Source of the DNA: Centrapalus pauciflorus
Taxonomy: Eukaryota > Streptophyta > Magnoliopsida > Asterales > Asteraceae
Assembly (NCBI GenBank): GCA_020465985.1
Contig: JAANYP010000721.1
Coordinates: 186,001 to 250,000, forward strand
Length of the DNA: 64,000 bases
Direction: 5' to 3'
Of the stretch, positions 9,365 to 20,555 are shown in pieces; positions within the stretch are counted from its first letter, which is position 1; each line of letters starts with the position of its first letter. Position numbers and translations under genes: made by a program. The notes under the pieces were generated by a model. It saw only the letters and a program-made list of their open reading frames with translations. It had not been told where the DNA came from and searched no databases.

Positions 9365-11149
9365 ATGGTCACACAGAGAGTGAAGAGTTTCAAAAAGAGA
9401 ACAGGAAGAAATCTAAGTGTGAGCAACAATGTGGGATTTGATAATTCGAAAGTAAAGTGTTACAATTATCAGGGGTTGGGACATTTTGCTAGAAAATGTC
9501 AAAGGCCGAAGATGGATAACTATAAGAATCCAGGACTACAGAATTCAGCTAGTTCAGGGAATCAAGCTTCAAAAGCAGGGTTACTAATGAATGTATCTTC
9601 TAACAATCAGTTAGATGGTACCTATGATTGGAATTCTCATCTGGAGTCAAACGCTAGAGCTTTTATGGCTGAAGTGACTGACACTGATAGCAGAGCTGAA
9701 GAGAAAAAGAAGGAGGACACGCAGCAGTCTGATACAAATCCTTTGGTACTGGAAAAATCGGAGGAGCAGACTACTCTGAAGTTTGCAGCATAGATGGCCA
9801 ATGTGGAATCTCATCGGAAAAAGGTATTTCTCAACTTTTCTACTTTTCATGATTTAAATGTTTTATGCACCACTTTAAATGATAAATTGAACTTAGTGCT
9901 ACAATCACATTAATTAATGACAGCTCAAATCCAATCTTCAAAATCTAATAATGCTAGTGTGCTAGATATTAAGGAAGATCTTAGGGCTAAAATGAAAGCT
10001 GATGCTCATGATGTAATAGTTCTAAAAGACAAGTTTAGCAAACAATGTGTCAGAATAGAACTTATTTATGAGCATGTAGAAGCTCTAACTAAGGAGATCA
10101 CCCTTAAAGACATAGAATTAGAAGAAGCTAGGGTTAAAGTTGCTGAGGCTAATAGTAAAAATGAGAAGTTCAGGAACTCATCCTTGAACTTAGGCAAAAT
10201 CTTAGATTCGCAGAGACAGTCTAAGAAACCAATTGGCCTAGGATATCAGGATGTGCCTCCACCTTTCAATAGTAACTATGTGCCTATCCCTAAGGATAAG
10301 ACCACATAAATGGTTGAATCAGAGGAAGTAAAAGTAACTGAGACTGATAAGGGGTCAACAGCTAAGGTGTCAACGACAACCTCTAAGGTTAAGAAAACAG
10401 TTAAGTTTGTGCAGTCTACTAGTGGGGCAAAACTAGAGGAGGCAAAAACTATGAGTGATAATAACCAAGAGGTGTTGAACAAAGTTGTTGAAACAAAAGA
10501 ACATGAGATTAGTAAGACCCCTAAATCAAAGAGTGCTTATAAGAAGTCTATTGAAAATATGTCTTGCTTTAGATGTTATGAAAAAGGTCATGTTGCATCA
10601 AGTTGTCCCTATAGGAAACCAGAGTCTACACCTAATGTAGGGAAACAAGAACAACAAGCCTTGAAAACAGTGCCTAATAATGCAAGCTAGAGTAGTTCTC
10701 AAAATTCAGAGAATAACTCGAATGCAACCTCACGAGTAGGTACTAAACAAACACCGGTGTCAATCAGACAAAATGATGGACTGAGGAATAATTCACCAAA
10801 TAGATTCCCTAGTCAATCAAGGTCTGGACCACAACCTGTCATTAGGAATCATACACCTAAGAGGAGTTATACTCTAGTTAGGTCTCATACTCATAACAGA
10901 CATCAGATACCTGGTAGAGCCCAGAGTTATAACACAGAAATGCATTATAACAAAAATTACTCTAGGGCTCCACAGCAAAAGACAACCCAAAGGCCAAGAG
11001 CGGATATTAATCACTCAGCTCCACAACCGATTCTTGCTCAAAAACCCAAGTCACCATAAAGGAGAAATGGGTATTTGAAAGAGTTCAAGTAGGTGGATGA
11101 GAACAGTAATACCAAATCAGTCATGGCTTGGGTTCCCCATGATAACTAA
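9365..11149 (+). pseudogene. Gag C-terminal region of A: knuckles and coiled coil
   Basis: The first zinc knuckle is at 9458-9499, where the second Cys is Tyr (CYNYQGLGHFARKC), so it is damaged. A helical, charged stretch follows (about 9797-10190: IELIYEHVEALTKEITLKDI, ELEEARVKVAEANS), likely a coiled coil. An intact second knuckle C-X2-C-X4-H-X4-C lies at 10565-10606. A basic Arg/Ser/Gln-rich tail runs to a TAA at 11147-11149. Stops at about 9791, 9912, 10307 and 10688 break it into pieces; the second and third fall where a short downstream ATG reopens the frame. The wide spacing of two knuckles is shared with B. Confidence 0.75.
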
Positions 11150-11170
11150 TTCATTTTCTTTCATGTGCAG
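11136..11170 (+). promoter_or_regulatory. Gag/pol boundary of A: stop, pyrimidine tract, CAG
   Basis: Gag ends GATAACTAA, which also forms a branch-point-like CTAA word. A T-rich tract and ATGTGCAG/GAG follow at 11150-11173. Element B has the same arrangement at 40130-40161 despite considerable divergence. It has the look of a splice acceptor placed exactly where the protease frame begins. Confidence 0.5.
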
Positions 11171-12068
11171 GAGTTAACTACGCATCTTAACAACAAATGG
11201 TTCGTGGATTGTGGTTGCTCTCGACACATGACTTGGGAAAGAAGTCTACTGACGGACTTCAAAAGTGGAAATAAGGGATTTGTCTGATTTGCTGGCAATA
11301 AAGGAGGCAATATCACTGGAACTAGAATAGTCACTAATGGGAAAATTACACTCGAGCAGGTCTACTATGTAGATAAGCTTGATCACAATCTCATTAGTGT
11401 CTCGCAAATCTGTGATAAGAAAAAATTCAGTGTTGTTTACTGAGAAGGAAGCGCTACTGCAAAAGCCTGGATTTGAGATTCTGGAAGAATGGATAATGAT
11501 GAGGGCTCCAAGGAAGAACGATCTGTATATGATGGGTATGACCATAGCAGAATCTTCAATGGGGAATACTTATTGGATGTCCAATGCTACAGAGTAAGAA
11601 TCATTGTTGTGGCACAGGCGAATGGCACACTTGCACTTAAGGAAGATGAATTTCATCACGAAAAGTGGGCTTGTGCAAGGTGTTCCATTGAAGAGTTTTC
11701 AGTTTGAGGATAAGTGTGTGCCGTGCAAGAAAGGGAAACAACATAAGAAGACACAAAAATCTAAAACTCAGAACTCAATCTCTTCCACCTTCGATTTGCT
11801 GCATATGGATCTCTTTGATCCAATAAACAAAAGGAGTATAGGTGGGAGTTGCTATTGTTTAGTTATTACTGATGATTACTCATGGTTCTCTTGGGTTTTC
11901 TTTTTAGGTACAAAGGACGAGACATCAGGCACGCTGATTGGGTTCTTAGACCAAGTTGAGAACTCATACGAGAAAAGGGTAAAACGTATCAGAAGTGATA
12001 ACTAAACAGAATTTAAAATTGCAGTAATTGGTGTATATTGCCTAACTAAAGGCATAGTGCATCAATTT
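11171..12068 (+). pseudogene. Protease and integrase N-terminal half of A
   Basis: The protease word is WFVDCGCSRHMT; copia proteases normally read D-S-G-C-S, so a Ser-to-Cys change sits in the active site (Asp codon 11207-11209). The GAG-pre-integrase zinc finger follows (LLWHRRMAHLHLRKMNF ... CVPCKKGKQHKK), then the integrase core (LLHMDLFDPINKRSIGG with the first Asp, VKRIRSDN with the second). Stops occur near 11285, 11440, 11596 and 12002, and there is a frame change within 11400-11600. The frame is cut at 12064-12068 by element B and resumes at 43366 with SAPYEPQQNGVAER. Confidence 0.82.
12064..12068. repeat. Target-site duplication of B (left)
   Basis: AATTT here and at 43361-43365 flank element B. 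Removing B joins the integrase of A in frame (VHQF to SAPYEP). Confidence 0.9.
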
Positions 12069-12617
12069 TGTAAGGTCACCTATAGCACGGATCTGATCTT
12101 GACGCGACACCTTCCAACGAGTGCGGAATCCTCGTTAGCCGTTTAACGGATCGATCACACACAGAAAGCGGAGACGAACACAATGATAGCCGATACAACG
12201 AACGACCCGACACGTGTATTTCTCCGTAAGACTCTCTGAAATCACACAAGTTCGTATGTGCACTAATACGAGCTCTGATCACTAATTTCTGCCAAAGTCA
12301 CTAATTAAAACGGATTAACACCTAATTATAAGGATTAAGTTCAAACTTGACTTAAACATGTTCGTTTAGGCCCAAGCCCATGAACTTGTCCAGTACTATT
12401 CGAAATTAGCTTCACTAAGTTCGAACCCTAGCCTTTGAATTTGTTCTAGAACTTATCTTTGAACTTATCATGGAAATGTAAACATCATACACAAACAAGA
12501 TCAAACATATATAATCAAGATCAAACATATATAACTTGTATTTGCAAAGCCTGATCTATTACAAAAGACTATCTATTACATACCTAGACTACTATCGTCA
12601 CACAGGGTGTACCAACA
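12069..12617 (-). repeat. 3' LTR of copia element B
   Basis: 549 bp; on the plus strand TGTAAGGTCACC to GTACCAACA. Preceded, on the minus strand, by a polypurine tract. It includes a duplication of a short segment near 12505-12535 (ATCAAGATCAAACATATATA) compared with the 5' copy. Confidence 0.9.
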
Positions 12618-12630
12618 GACTCCCCCTTGA
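12618..12630 (-). other. Polypurine tract of B
   Basis: On the minus strand CAAGGGGGAGTC directly precedes the 3' LTR; A has AAGGGGGAGTC at 62471-62481. It would prime plus-strand DNA synthesis. Confidence 0.85.
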
Positions 12631-12654
12631 CGATAACTTCTAGAAAGACGTTCA

Positions 12655-13223
12655 CTAATCTATAGAGCTAGGCATATTCAAACTTCTGCCTCCATGCAGT
12701 CCCTGTTCAATGAAAACCTTAACTACTTTCTGGTACTTCTTGCCTTCTGATCTCCAACCTTCATGAAAATAGATTGGTTGCTCATGAAGCTTCAGCCAGT
12801 CGCCCTGAGAAAGGTTTTCAAGGTGCAGAGGGTCATACACTTTCAAAATAACTCTTTCATCTTAATATTCCATAACTGCCTCGGCTGTCTCATTATCTAC
12901 ATACCACCACTTCATATTATTCAGAACATTCTGTGGCATTGGCTTTAAAGGAACCCTCTTTAGGCATCGAACCAGTTTGTAAAACATCTACATTCATGGC
13001 TTCCCGGTTAATGGATCTATTCTCGATTCATCCATGACTCTCTTTCCTTCCCTTGGCTTAATTCTATCGAACCTCCCAGACTGACCTTCTTTTTTGATAA
13101 TTCTAGCTATCACTTCAGCATACTGGTCGTCTCCTAGGTTGATCAGATTTTTCCATGCCAGTTCCTTCACTTCACATTTTGGCAATGTATTGAAGACTTT
13201 AAGTTTTCTCTTTAGATATTGGA
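12655..13223 (-). pseudogene. Accessory ORF3 of B, C-terminal part
   Basis: The continuation of the ORF3 broken at 20551 by element D. Minus-strand frames read LPKCEVKELAWKNLINLGDD, RIDPLTGKP, and after a damaged stretch KVYDPLHLENLSQGDWLKL and WRSEGKKYQKVVK, ending SSID at 12655. A's ORF3 has the same words (IDPLTGKPW, VYDPLYLVNLS, GRKYQRVVKD). The region between the two pieces, about 12850-12990, is open only with frame changes. Function unknown. Confidence 0.7.
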
Positions 13224-14190
13224 GCCCATGTCACACCCCGTTACCCCGGTTGGCAACGAAGCAGGACGTCGCGGAAGCGTAACCATAATCATAATGAACG
13301 ACCACTATATGGACGATTTCAAAATTACATCGATATAACTTTAAAAGATAGAAATGTTTTACATAACCCGAAAATGATCAAGAGTAGTTTGCAAGATACA
13401 GAGATTTAAATACATAATTAAATTGTCCAAAATAATGCAATTAAATCTCCGACGGTTTGAAAATGAATGCGACTTCTTAAGTGCGGAAGCTTGAAAATAC
13501 TTCCGATGCGATGAACTTGCCTTAATTTCCTGAAAATACACGCTAAAATATGTCAATAAAAATTGTTGTTGAGCTCATAGGTTTACACGTAAATCTGACT
13601 TGTATGGACAACAACAGTAGAGTTTGAATTTATAAAATCATAAATTCCATGTTATGTATTACATATAAACCATCATGCAACCGAAGCATAATTAAAATGA
13701 GTTTGCCCTGTGCAGTATTCCCATACGTAATACCGTGTGTTGAATATATATGCACTCGCTGTTAGCCGACCCGAACTAACCCGAATGGGGAACATGACTC
13801 CCAATAGATCTATCCACAATATATTTGCGCTTACAAATTAATGCAATTAACGGTTCATGATATAAGGGCTGATGGAACCACATGTGTAATACATAATAGA
13901 AATGAAGATGTTTTCGTGTCCATATGAAAACGACGCATGTATTTCAACCACAAAACGTAACATTGTGAAAATAGGGGCTATGAGAACTCACCGAGCGTGT
14001 GATGGCAAAAACAAGCGAAAAATGCTTTTTAGCGTAAATGGATGGATGATGCACCGAGCGAGATTAATCGAGTCCTAAATGATAATCGTGACTTAATATC
14101 TCTAATATATGATAATATATATTTATAGATTTTTATGTCTTAAATCACCCAACATTACAAGTTTATAAATAAATTCCGCTAAAAACGTCA

Positions 14191-14194
<4 letters not shown>

Positions 14195-14274
<80 letters not shown>
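14195..14274. repeat. (TA)n microsatellite
   Basis: Eighty bases of uninterrupted TA inside the truncated LTR of D. The matching place in the 5' LTR (about 19108-19121) has only a few units, and the solo LTR G has 84 bases at 58524-58607. Confidence 0.97.
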
Positions 14275-14280
<6 letters not shown>

Positions 14281-14739
14281 CAGCTTTTTCGGAGGTTTTT
14301 CGGCCTACTTTGAAGCTGTTTTTGACCAAGCTCCATAATGTTTTAGTCATTGGTTTTCAAGGACATTAAACTACTATATACAAAGGATTTTTAAAATCAA
14401 GAACGGCCATTTTTCGAGATGTTTAGGTTGTTGAAAAAGCTTGTTAAAAACCCTATGTTGGCCATTTTTGAGCTGTCAAACTTTCGGTTTCCCAAATAAT
14501 TTATGGAGGTCTTAAACTCCAAAATAAATTATGAAAACTTCCAGATATATAGTTAAGACATAGATCTAACTTTTGAGACAATAATCAACTAATTTCGTTA
14601 AGTTATAAATTAGTTATGATTTTTCAAAGTCGATATAAATTTTCTGCCGAAAATCCGCAGTTTATAAACTTGAAATAACTTGTGATTCTTGTTGTTTATT
14701 CAAAGACTACTTGTATAAAAGTTATAAAAAAGTTATAAA

Positions 14740-14740
<1 letters not shown>

Positions 14741-14797
<57 letters not shown>
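14741..14797. repeat. (CA)n/(TA)n microsatellite
   Basis: A short CA run followed by CATACA and about 43 nt of TA within the D LTR. The 5' LTR has a much shorter version near 19588-19602. Confidence 0.95.
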
Positions 14798-14800
<3 letters not shown>

Positions 14801-14965
14801 TTGTTTTCATAATATTAACACTTTTATGATGTGTTCATATATTCATAAACACATTTAAAGAAACAACTTTAAAACAAAAACTAGAAATTTATAAACTTGA
14901 GTTTTTATGAAACTTGTTGTTGTTGGTGATTATATATATTATGCAAGACTTATATAAACAAAAAT

Positions 14966-15290
14966 GACAGATGTGACAATGTCATTCTTCATGATGGGCC
15001 ACCCGTATAGCCCCTTAAGTTCATGATACGTTTTATCGGATCTGGGGTGGACTGTATATCTTGGTTCGTGTCCGTCATCTATAATCGGCTTTCTTACTCT
15101 ACCAAAACAGGGTAATCAGACTCTATTCATGAAGTATCGATTTCCATTAGTCCTAATCCCCAAACTATTTATCCATTCCGTGCAGGGCTTCATTATTCAT
15201 ATTTTCTTCCTTAACAACTTCTACTTGTGCATCATGAACTAAGGAAAGAAAGTTTCATTGAATGGTTATAATTAGGGTTTGTACTCTTAA
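14966..15290 (-). pseudogene. Integrase N-terminal zinc finger remnant of D
   Basis: On the minus strand, through stops and frame changes, the words RVWLPCFG, YTVHPRSDKTYHELKGLYGWP and MKNDIV can be read. They match the HHCC zinc-binding part of chromovirus integrase (HPGSxKMY, WWPxMK). The match stops at about 14966, where the sequence joins the inside of the LTR. Confidence 0.55.
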
Positions 15291-16460
15291 CGGCTTAGCT
15301 CGTTCCCTTCGGCTCTGAGCATCTGCAACCACATTAGCTTTCCCCGAATTATAACGAATTTCACAGTTGCAATTACTTATTAGCTCCATCAAATGGCATT
15401 ACTTCATATCCGCCTCCTTTTGGTTCAAGATGTGTTGGAGGCTCTTATGGTCTGTTAGTACACTTCTTACCGTATAAATAATGTCTTCAAGTCTTAAAGA
15501 TAAATACTACTGCTCCAAGATCTAGATCATGCGTTGTGTAAATCACCTAGTGAACCTTAAGTTTTCTTAAAGTATAAGCTATGACCCTATCTTTCTATAT
15601 CAACCCATTGTGTGAAGCGTCACAGTAATCTACAAATTTCTTGCTTCTCTTGGATAAAATAAGCGCGCTGCACAGATTGTGCTTTAATAACTGATATGAT
15701 GTCTCCTGATCCTCGCCCCAATCATACTTAATATCTTTTCGGGTCAGTTTGGTTAGAGCTTCGGTGATCTTTGAGAAATTTTTGATAATTGCCTATAATA
15801 AGTGGTAAGTCTTAAGCACTGTCGTATCTCTATGGGGTTCTAAAAGTTGACCAATTCCTGATAGCCTTGATCTTTGCGGGGTCGACTTGGATCCTTTTAC
15901 TATTGATCACGTGACGGAGAAATCTTACCTATCTTAGCCAAAAGTCAAACTTAGAAAGCTTGGCATGTAGTTGTCCTTTCTTGAATAACTCTAGAATCAG
16001 TCTTAAATGTTTGCTCGTGCTCCTCCTTGCTTCGCGAGTAGATTAATATTTCATTCATGAATACAATCGCGAATAAGGTTTGCACACCCGATTTATGAGG
16101 TCCATGAATGTCGTTGCGGCACTGGTTAATCCAAACGGCATTAATAGGAATTTATGATGACCGAAACGGAATCTGAAGGCTGTCTTTGGAATATCTTTCT
16201 TGCGAACTCTAACCTGATGATAACCAGACCTTAGGTCGATCTTCTAATAGAAGCTTAATTCATGGAGTTTTGTCAAACAAGTCATTGATCCTTGTGAGCG
16301 GGTATCGGTTCCTTTAGTTTATTTAGCTCCTGGTAATTGATGCACATTCTGAAGGTTCTATCCTTCTTCTTTATGAATAAAACTGGAGCTCCTCCAAAGC
16401 GAGGAACTCGGTTTGATAAACCTTTTATCTAAGAGGTCCCACAGTTGGTTGGACGATTCT
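15290..16460 (-). pseudogene. Reverse transcriptase and RNase H remnant of D
   Basis: Minus-strand pieces in changing frames: APVLFIKKKDRTFRMCI and QELNKLK (RT fingers, near 16340-16400), DIPKTAFRFRFGHHKF and MPFGLT (near 16140-16200), DFWLR followed without interruption by VRFLRHV (near 15915-15945), and YNSGKANVVADAQSR (RNase H end, near 15320-15360). At the DFWLR/VRFLRHV joint element C carries an intron that D does not have. Too many stops to be active. Confidence 0.65.
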
Positions 16461-17080
16461 TACACTATTGATGGGGCTAATCGACATGGTGCTCGAGCCA
16501 CTGGTGCAGCACCTGTACTAGGCCGATTTTTGAATCTGACTTGCCTCGATGTTGGGAGTTCAGGTATGTGTTCTGGAAAAACTTTGGGGTAACCAGAAAT
16601 AATAAGAATATTTTCGAGCCGTTTTTCCTTTGGCTCCCTCTCTGTCAACACTTCAGGGTCCTAATGCTAGGGATGATGCTTTCTTTGGTATTTCTTGTTT
16701 TACCTTGGACAGTAAGGACCTTCTTATTGGCTAAAGGTATATGAACCGTCTTCTTGTTGCACACTATTTCCACACAATTTTTCTATAGTCCTTCCATGCC
16801 TATGACCACGTCAAAACTTCCCAGTTTGACGGGCATCAAGTCTGTTTCAAAGAGTTGGCCTACTAATTCTAAGGAGCATCCTCGACTTATATTATTTATC
16901 TTAAGCGTCTTAATGTCATCAACCTCAATAGCATAAGTGACACTTAATGGTGTAAGAATGGAATTTATCTGCTTAGTGAACTTAATGGATATAATGCTCC
17001 TATCAGCACCAGTATCAAATAGTAGAAATGCATAAGTGGTATCTAATGGGGTAAGAGGATAAGTCTATGGGTTTCAAATT
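16460..17080 (-). pseudogene. Protease and protease-RT linker of D
   Basis: The minus strand reads LLFDTGADRSIISIKF (retropepsin, catalytic Asp kept, near 17005-17050), LMPVKLGSFDVVIGM (second conserved loop, near 16800-16850), then FPEHIPELPTSRQVRF and GAAPVARAPCRLAP (the segment leading into RT, 16460-16651). Chromoviruses of the Tekay type have this order and wording. In IGMEG the usual Asp-Trp is changed. Confidence 0.65.
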
Positions 17081-17289
17081 TCTTAGGCAGATTGTCGTAC
17101 TACATATCCTCATGCACATAGTTATAGATAAAACTTAGTTCTTCATTAAAATGCTTGATACCTAATCTTTGTACATGATACGGTCGGGAATTTTCCGATA
17201 AATTTTGAAGCCTTACATACCTAAACATTCATCCGATAGTAAAACCTAGAGAAATACTATAAAATGGTAGAAGGGTACTATGTATGAGA

Positions 17290-18014
17290 TGCCTTTGGAG
17301 TTCCCTCGTACTCCAGAGCGTTAAGTCGTTGCGTTAGTTCTGCGCCGCGGGCTTTGTGCTCTGCTAGGTGCTGTCACAATTCGTCGATTCCGTCTTGTTG
17401 AATCGCCTGGGTATTCTGGTTGGCCAAAGGTTTATTGCTGGTTTTCATTGCATCCTGCTTAATCCTTGCAAAGATCTCACCGACCTCTTGGTGGACTTTG
17501 TCGAAATTGGAGGTCGTGTCTGGCGGTTCTTGCCACCAACAGGGTACCGTTCGTTGCGTAGGTTTCTGGGTAAGTGTCGGCACTTGAGAAGAAGATGGTG
17601 TCCAGACTTCAAAATGGCTTTGGATCCCCTCCTCGTTTCTCCACTATTGGAGAGTGTGAGGCATCCATCCCCACTGTCTGATGTTTGCCCGTCACTACTG
17701 CGGCGGGCTTGGCTGATGGGCAGGTACTGGGGTAGACTCCCGTTGTGCCAGTCACACCCTTTTCCTAGAGGTGAACTTCTTCAATGGTTCATTGGGATGG
17801 TTTCTAAATAGGGTGTAAGGTGGAATATGTGGTGGTGATGGTGGAGCAACAGTTGCCCTCCTTGTGTTTTGACGAGTCCATTACATCGTCATTGATTTAG
17901 TCTGGGTAGGTTCCCGATCCAAAGTATACCTCAGTGTCACCTTGGCTTCTATGTTCCATGGGTGAGAATTCAATCCCCTGAGTCAAAGAGGATAATAACC
18001 ATATTGTTCGACAT
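17290..18014 (-). pseudogene. Gag remnant of D
   Basis: A possible ATG lies at 18014-18012, just after a splice-acceptor-like tract. The frame soon meets stops. A 69-codon open piece (17374-17583) is Gln/Lys-rich and contains VHQEVGEIFARIKQ. The gag core and CCHC knuckles expected before the protease are not visible, so about 1 kb of gag seems to be missing. Identified mainly by position between PBS and protease. Confidence 0.45.
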
Positions 18015-18051
18015 GTTATTGTCATCAAGGTCCAAATATGTGTTCACAGTT

Positions 18052-18075
18052 CTAGAAGAAAGTTAAGTTTTTGTA
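18052..18075 (-). promoter_or_regulatory. Candidate splice acceptor before D gag
   Basis: On the minus strand CTTAACTTTCTTCTAG/AA gives a branch-like CTTAAC, a short pyrimidine tract and AG at 18053-18052, 37 nt before the gag ATG. Together with the donor at 19799 it would define a 1748-nt leader intron that includes the PBS. Confidence 0.45.
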
Positions 18076-18123
18076 GCAGTTATAGTCTAGGGTAGTAATG
18101 CAACCTAGTTCACTATAACTATG

Positions 18124-18136
18124 TCTCTGATACCAA
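18124..18136 (-). other. Primer-binding site of D
   Basis: The minus strand reads TTGGTATCAGAGA just after the LTR end GTGTGACA, complementary to initiator tRNA-Met apart from the last base. Confidence 0.85.
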
Positions 18137-18138
18137 TC

Positions 18139-20550
18139 TGTCACACCCCGTTACCCAGGTTGGCAACGAAGCGGGACATCGCGGAAGCGTAACCATAATC
18201 ATAATGAACGACCACTATATGGACGTTTTCAAAATTACATCGATATTACTTTAAAAAATAGAAATGTTTTAAATAACCCGAAAATGATAAAGAGTAGTTT
18301 GCAAGATACAGATATTTAAATACATAATTAAATTGTCCCAAATAATGCAATTAAATATCCGACGGTTTGAAAATGAATGCGACTCCTTAAGTGAGGAAGC
18401 TTGAAAATACTTCCGATGCAATGAACTTGCCTTAATTTCCTGAAAATACACGCTAAAATACGTCAATAAAAATTGTTGTTGAGCTCATAGGTTTACACGT
18501 AAATCTGACTTGTATGGACAACAACAGTAGAGCTTGAATTTATAAAATCGTAAATTTCATGTTATGTATTACATATAAACCATCATGCAACCGAAGCTTA
18601 ATTAAAATGAGTTTGCCCTGTGCAGTATTCCCATACGTAATACCGTGTGTTGAATATATATGCACTCGCTGTTAGCCGACCCGAACTAACCCGAATGGGG
18701 GACATGACTCTCAATAGATCTATCCACAATATATTCACGCTTACAAATAAACGCAATTAACGGTTCATTATATAAGGGCTGATGGAACCACATGGGTAAT
18801 ACATAATAGAAATGAAGATGTTTTTGTGTCCATATGAAAACGAAGCATGTATTTCAACCCCAAAACATAACATTGTGAAAATAGGGGCTATGAGAACTCA
18901 CCGAGCGTGTGATGGCAAAAACGAGCGAAAAATGCTTTTTTAGCGTAAATGGATGGATGATGCATCGAGCGAGATTAATCGAGTCCTAAATGATAATCGT
19001 GACTTAAAATCTCTAATATATGATAATATATATATTTATAGATTTTTATGTCTTAAATCACCCAACATTACAAGTTTATAAATAAAACCCGCTTAAAACG
19101 TCAAGTTTATATATATATAATTTTCCAGCTTTGTCGAAGGTTATTCGGCTTACTTTGGGGCTGTTTTTGACCAAGCTCCAAAATGTTTTAGACTTTGGTT
19201 TTCTAGGACATTAAACTACTATATACAAAGGATTTTTAGAATCAAGAACGGCCAATTTTTGAGATGTTTAGGTTGGTGAAAAGGCTTGTTAAAAACCCTA
19301 TGTTGGCCATTTTTGAGCTGTCAAACTTTCGGTTTCCCAAATAATTTCTGGAGGTCTTAAACTCCAAAATAAATTATGAAAACTTCCTGATCTATAGTTA
19401 AGACATAGATCTAAAGTTTGAGACAAGAATCAACTCATTTCGTTAAGTTATGAATTAGTTATGATTTTTCAAAGTCCATATAAATTTTCTGCCGAAAATC
19501 CGCAGTTTATAAACTTGAAATAACTTATGATTCTTGTTGTTTATTCAAAGACTACTTGTATAAAAGTTATAAAAAAAATTATAAAACACATATATATATA
19601 TCAAATGTTTTCATAATATTAACACTTTTATGATGTGTTCATATATTCATAAACACATTTAAAGAAACAACTTAAAAACAAAAACTAGAAATTTATAAAC
19701 TTGAGTTTTTATGAAACTTGTTGTTGTTGGTGATTATATATAGTATGCAAGACTTATATAAACATAAATGTAAGATGAAATAAGTTAGTAATTACTTACT
19801 TTGAAGTGTTAGGAGAATGAAAATGAGTAGAAGTTGAGTTCTTGAACTTTGTTGCGCCAAAAATGCTTGAAATAATGCAAGAACACAAAGTTGCAAATTT
19901 TTGTGTTCTTGGACCCCATTGTGGCCGGTTTTGAGAGGAAGAAAGGAAGAGAGATTTTGATCTTGAAAGTGTGGAAATGAAGGATGAAAATTAGGTCTTA
20001 TTTAAAGATGAAAAAGTGAGTTGAAATGATGAAATGTTGGAGGTTGAGTGCACCTTTTAGCAAAATGATTATGTTTAAAGTAATATTAAAAATATTGAAG
20101 TCAACCTCTATAAAACACATGCCCTATAACCGGCCTCTTCATGTATTATACATGTATTATCATTTTTTTTTGTATAAAAGTATTTAGAAATGTATTCTTG
20201 TATTTTCCTTTTCTTGTAATTTCATAAATACTTTTGGATGCATTGTTTTAATGAATTGTTTTAGTCTTCCATAATTAATGTTAAGTAATTGTATTAGTGT
20301 ATAATTAGTGTCACAAAATATAATTTAATTATATACTTTGTTGAATTAATCCCTCATATCGTAAATTGATCGGATTAATTGATTTCCCGATTCATCGCAC
20401 CGATGAATTTGGTTCTAATTGAGTTGAATTTCTTCATGAGCCTTGTTAATCATTTTGATTAATTTCTAATGACCACTGATTAGGTTATAATTGGTCATTA
20501 AATACTAATTAGGTCGTAGTTTCTAACCTGGTTTAATGCCAGATGTTACA
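18139..20550 (-). repeat. 5' LTR of chromovirus D
   Basis: 2412 bp; on the minus strand TGTAACATCTGG to GGGGTGTGACA. The solo LTR G (57033-59573) is the same family. On the minus strand a TTTAAATA word (20006-19999) is followed about 200 nt later by AAA/GTAAGT (19799), the same arrangement as in C, F and G. Confidence 0.9.
19794..19801 (-). promoter_or_regulatory. Candidate splice donor in D LTR
   Basis: Minus strand AAA/GTAAGT with GT at 19799-19798, about 200 nt after the TATA-like word. Confidence 0.5.
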
Positions 20551-20555
20551 ACCCA

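Larger units (their letters stand above)
13229..14965 (-). repeat. Truncated 3' LTR of D
   Basis: On the plus strand it starts TGTCACACCCCG and aligns with 18139 onward until TATATAAACA near 14960, where the D copies part. It contains a (TA)n run at 14195-14274 that is about 80 nt here but about 14 nt in the other LTR of the same element. Confidence 0.85.
13229..20550 (-). mobile_element. Deleted chromovirus D, nested in B ORF3
   Basis: A Ty3/gypsy chromovirus on the minus strand. The 5' LTR (18139-20550) is complete; the 3' LTR (13229 to about 14965) lacks its first roughly 670 bp. Internal parts from PBS through gag, protease, RT, RNase H to the start of integrase remain but are full of stops. 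Integrase core, chromodomain, 3' UTR and the start of the 3' LTR were lost in one deletion. Flanks read GCCCA and ACCCA, a TSD with one change. The host ORF3 of B resumes across the site (KRRDG to LQYLK). Confidence 0.85.

Noticed and set aside
11141..11170. A self-contained short intron at the gag/pol boundary of A
   Set aside because: GTGATAAC to GCAG in B would be only about 32 nt, below the usual plant minimum. Only the acceptor half looks credible; a donor would have to lie far upstream.
17368..17811. 147-codon plus-strand frame at 17368
   Set aside because: It overlaps the gag remnant of D on the other strand, has unusual composition and no domain; it is a shadow of the minus-strand gag.
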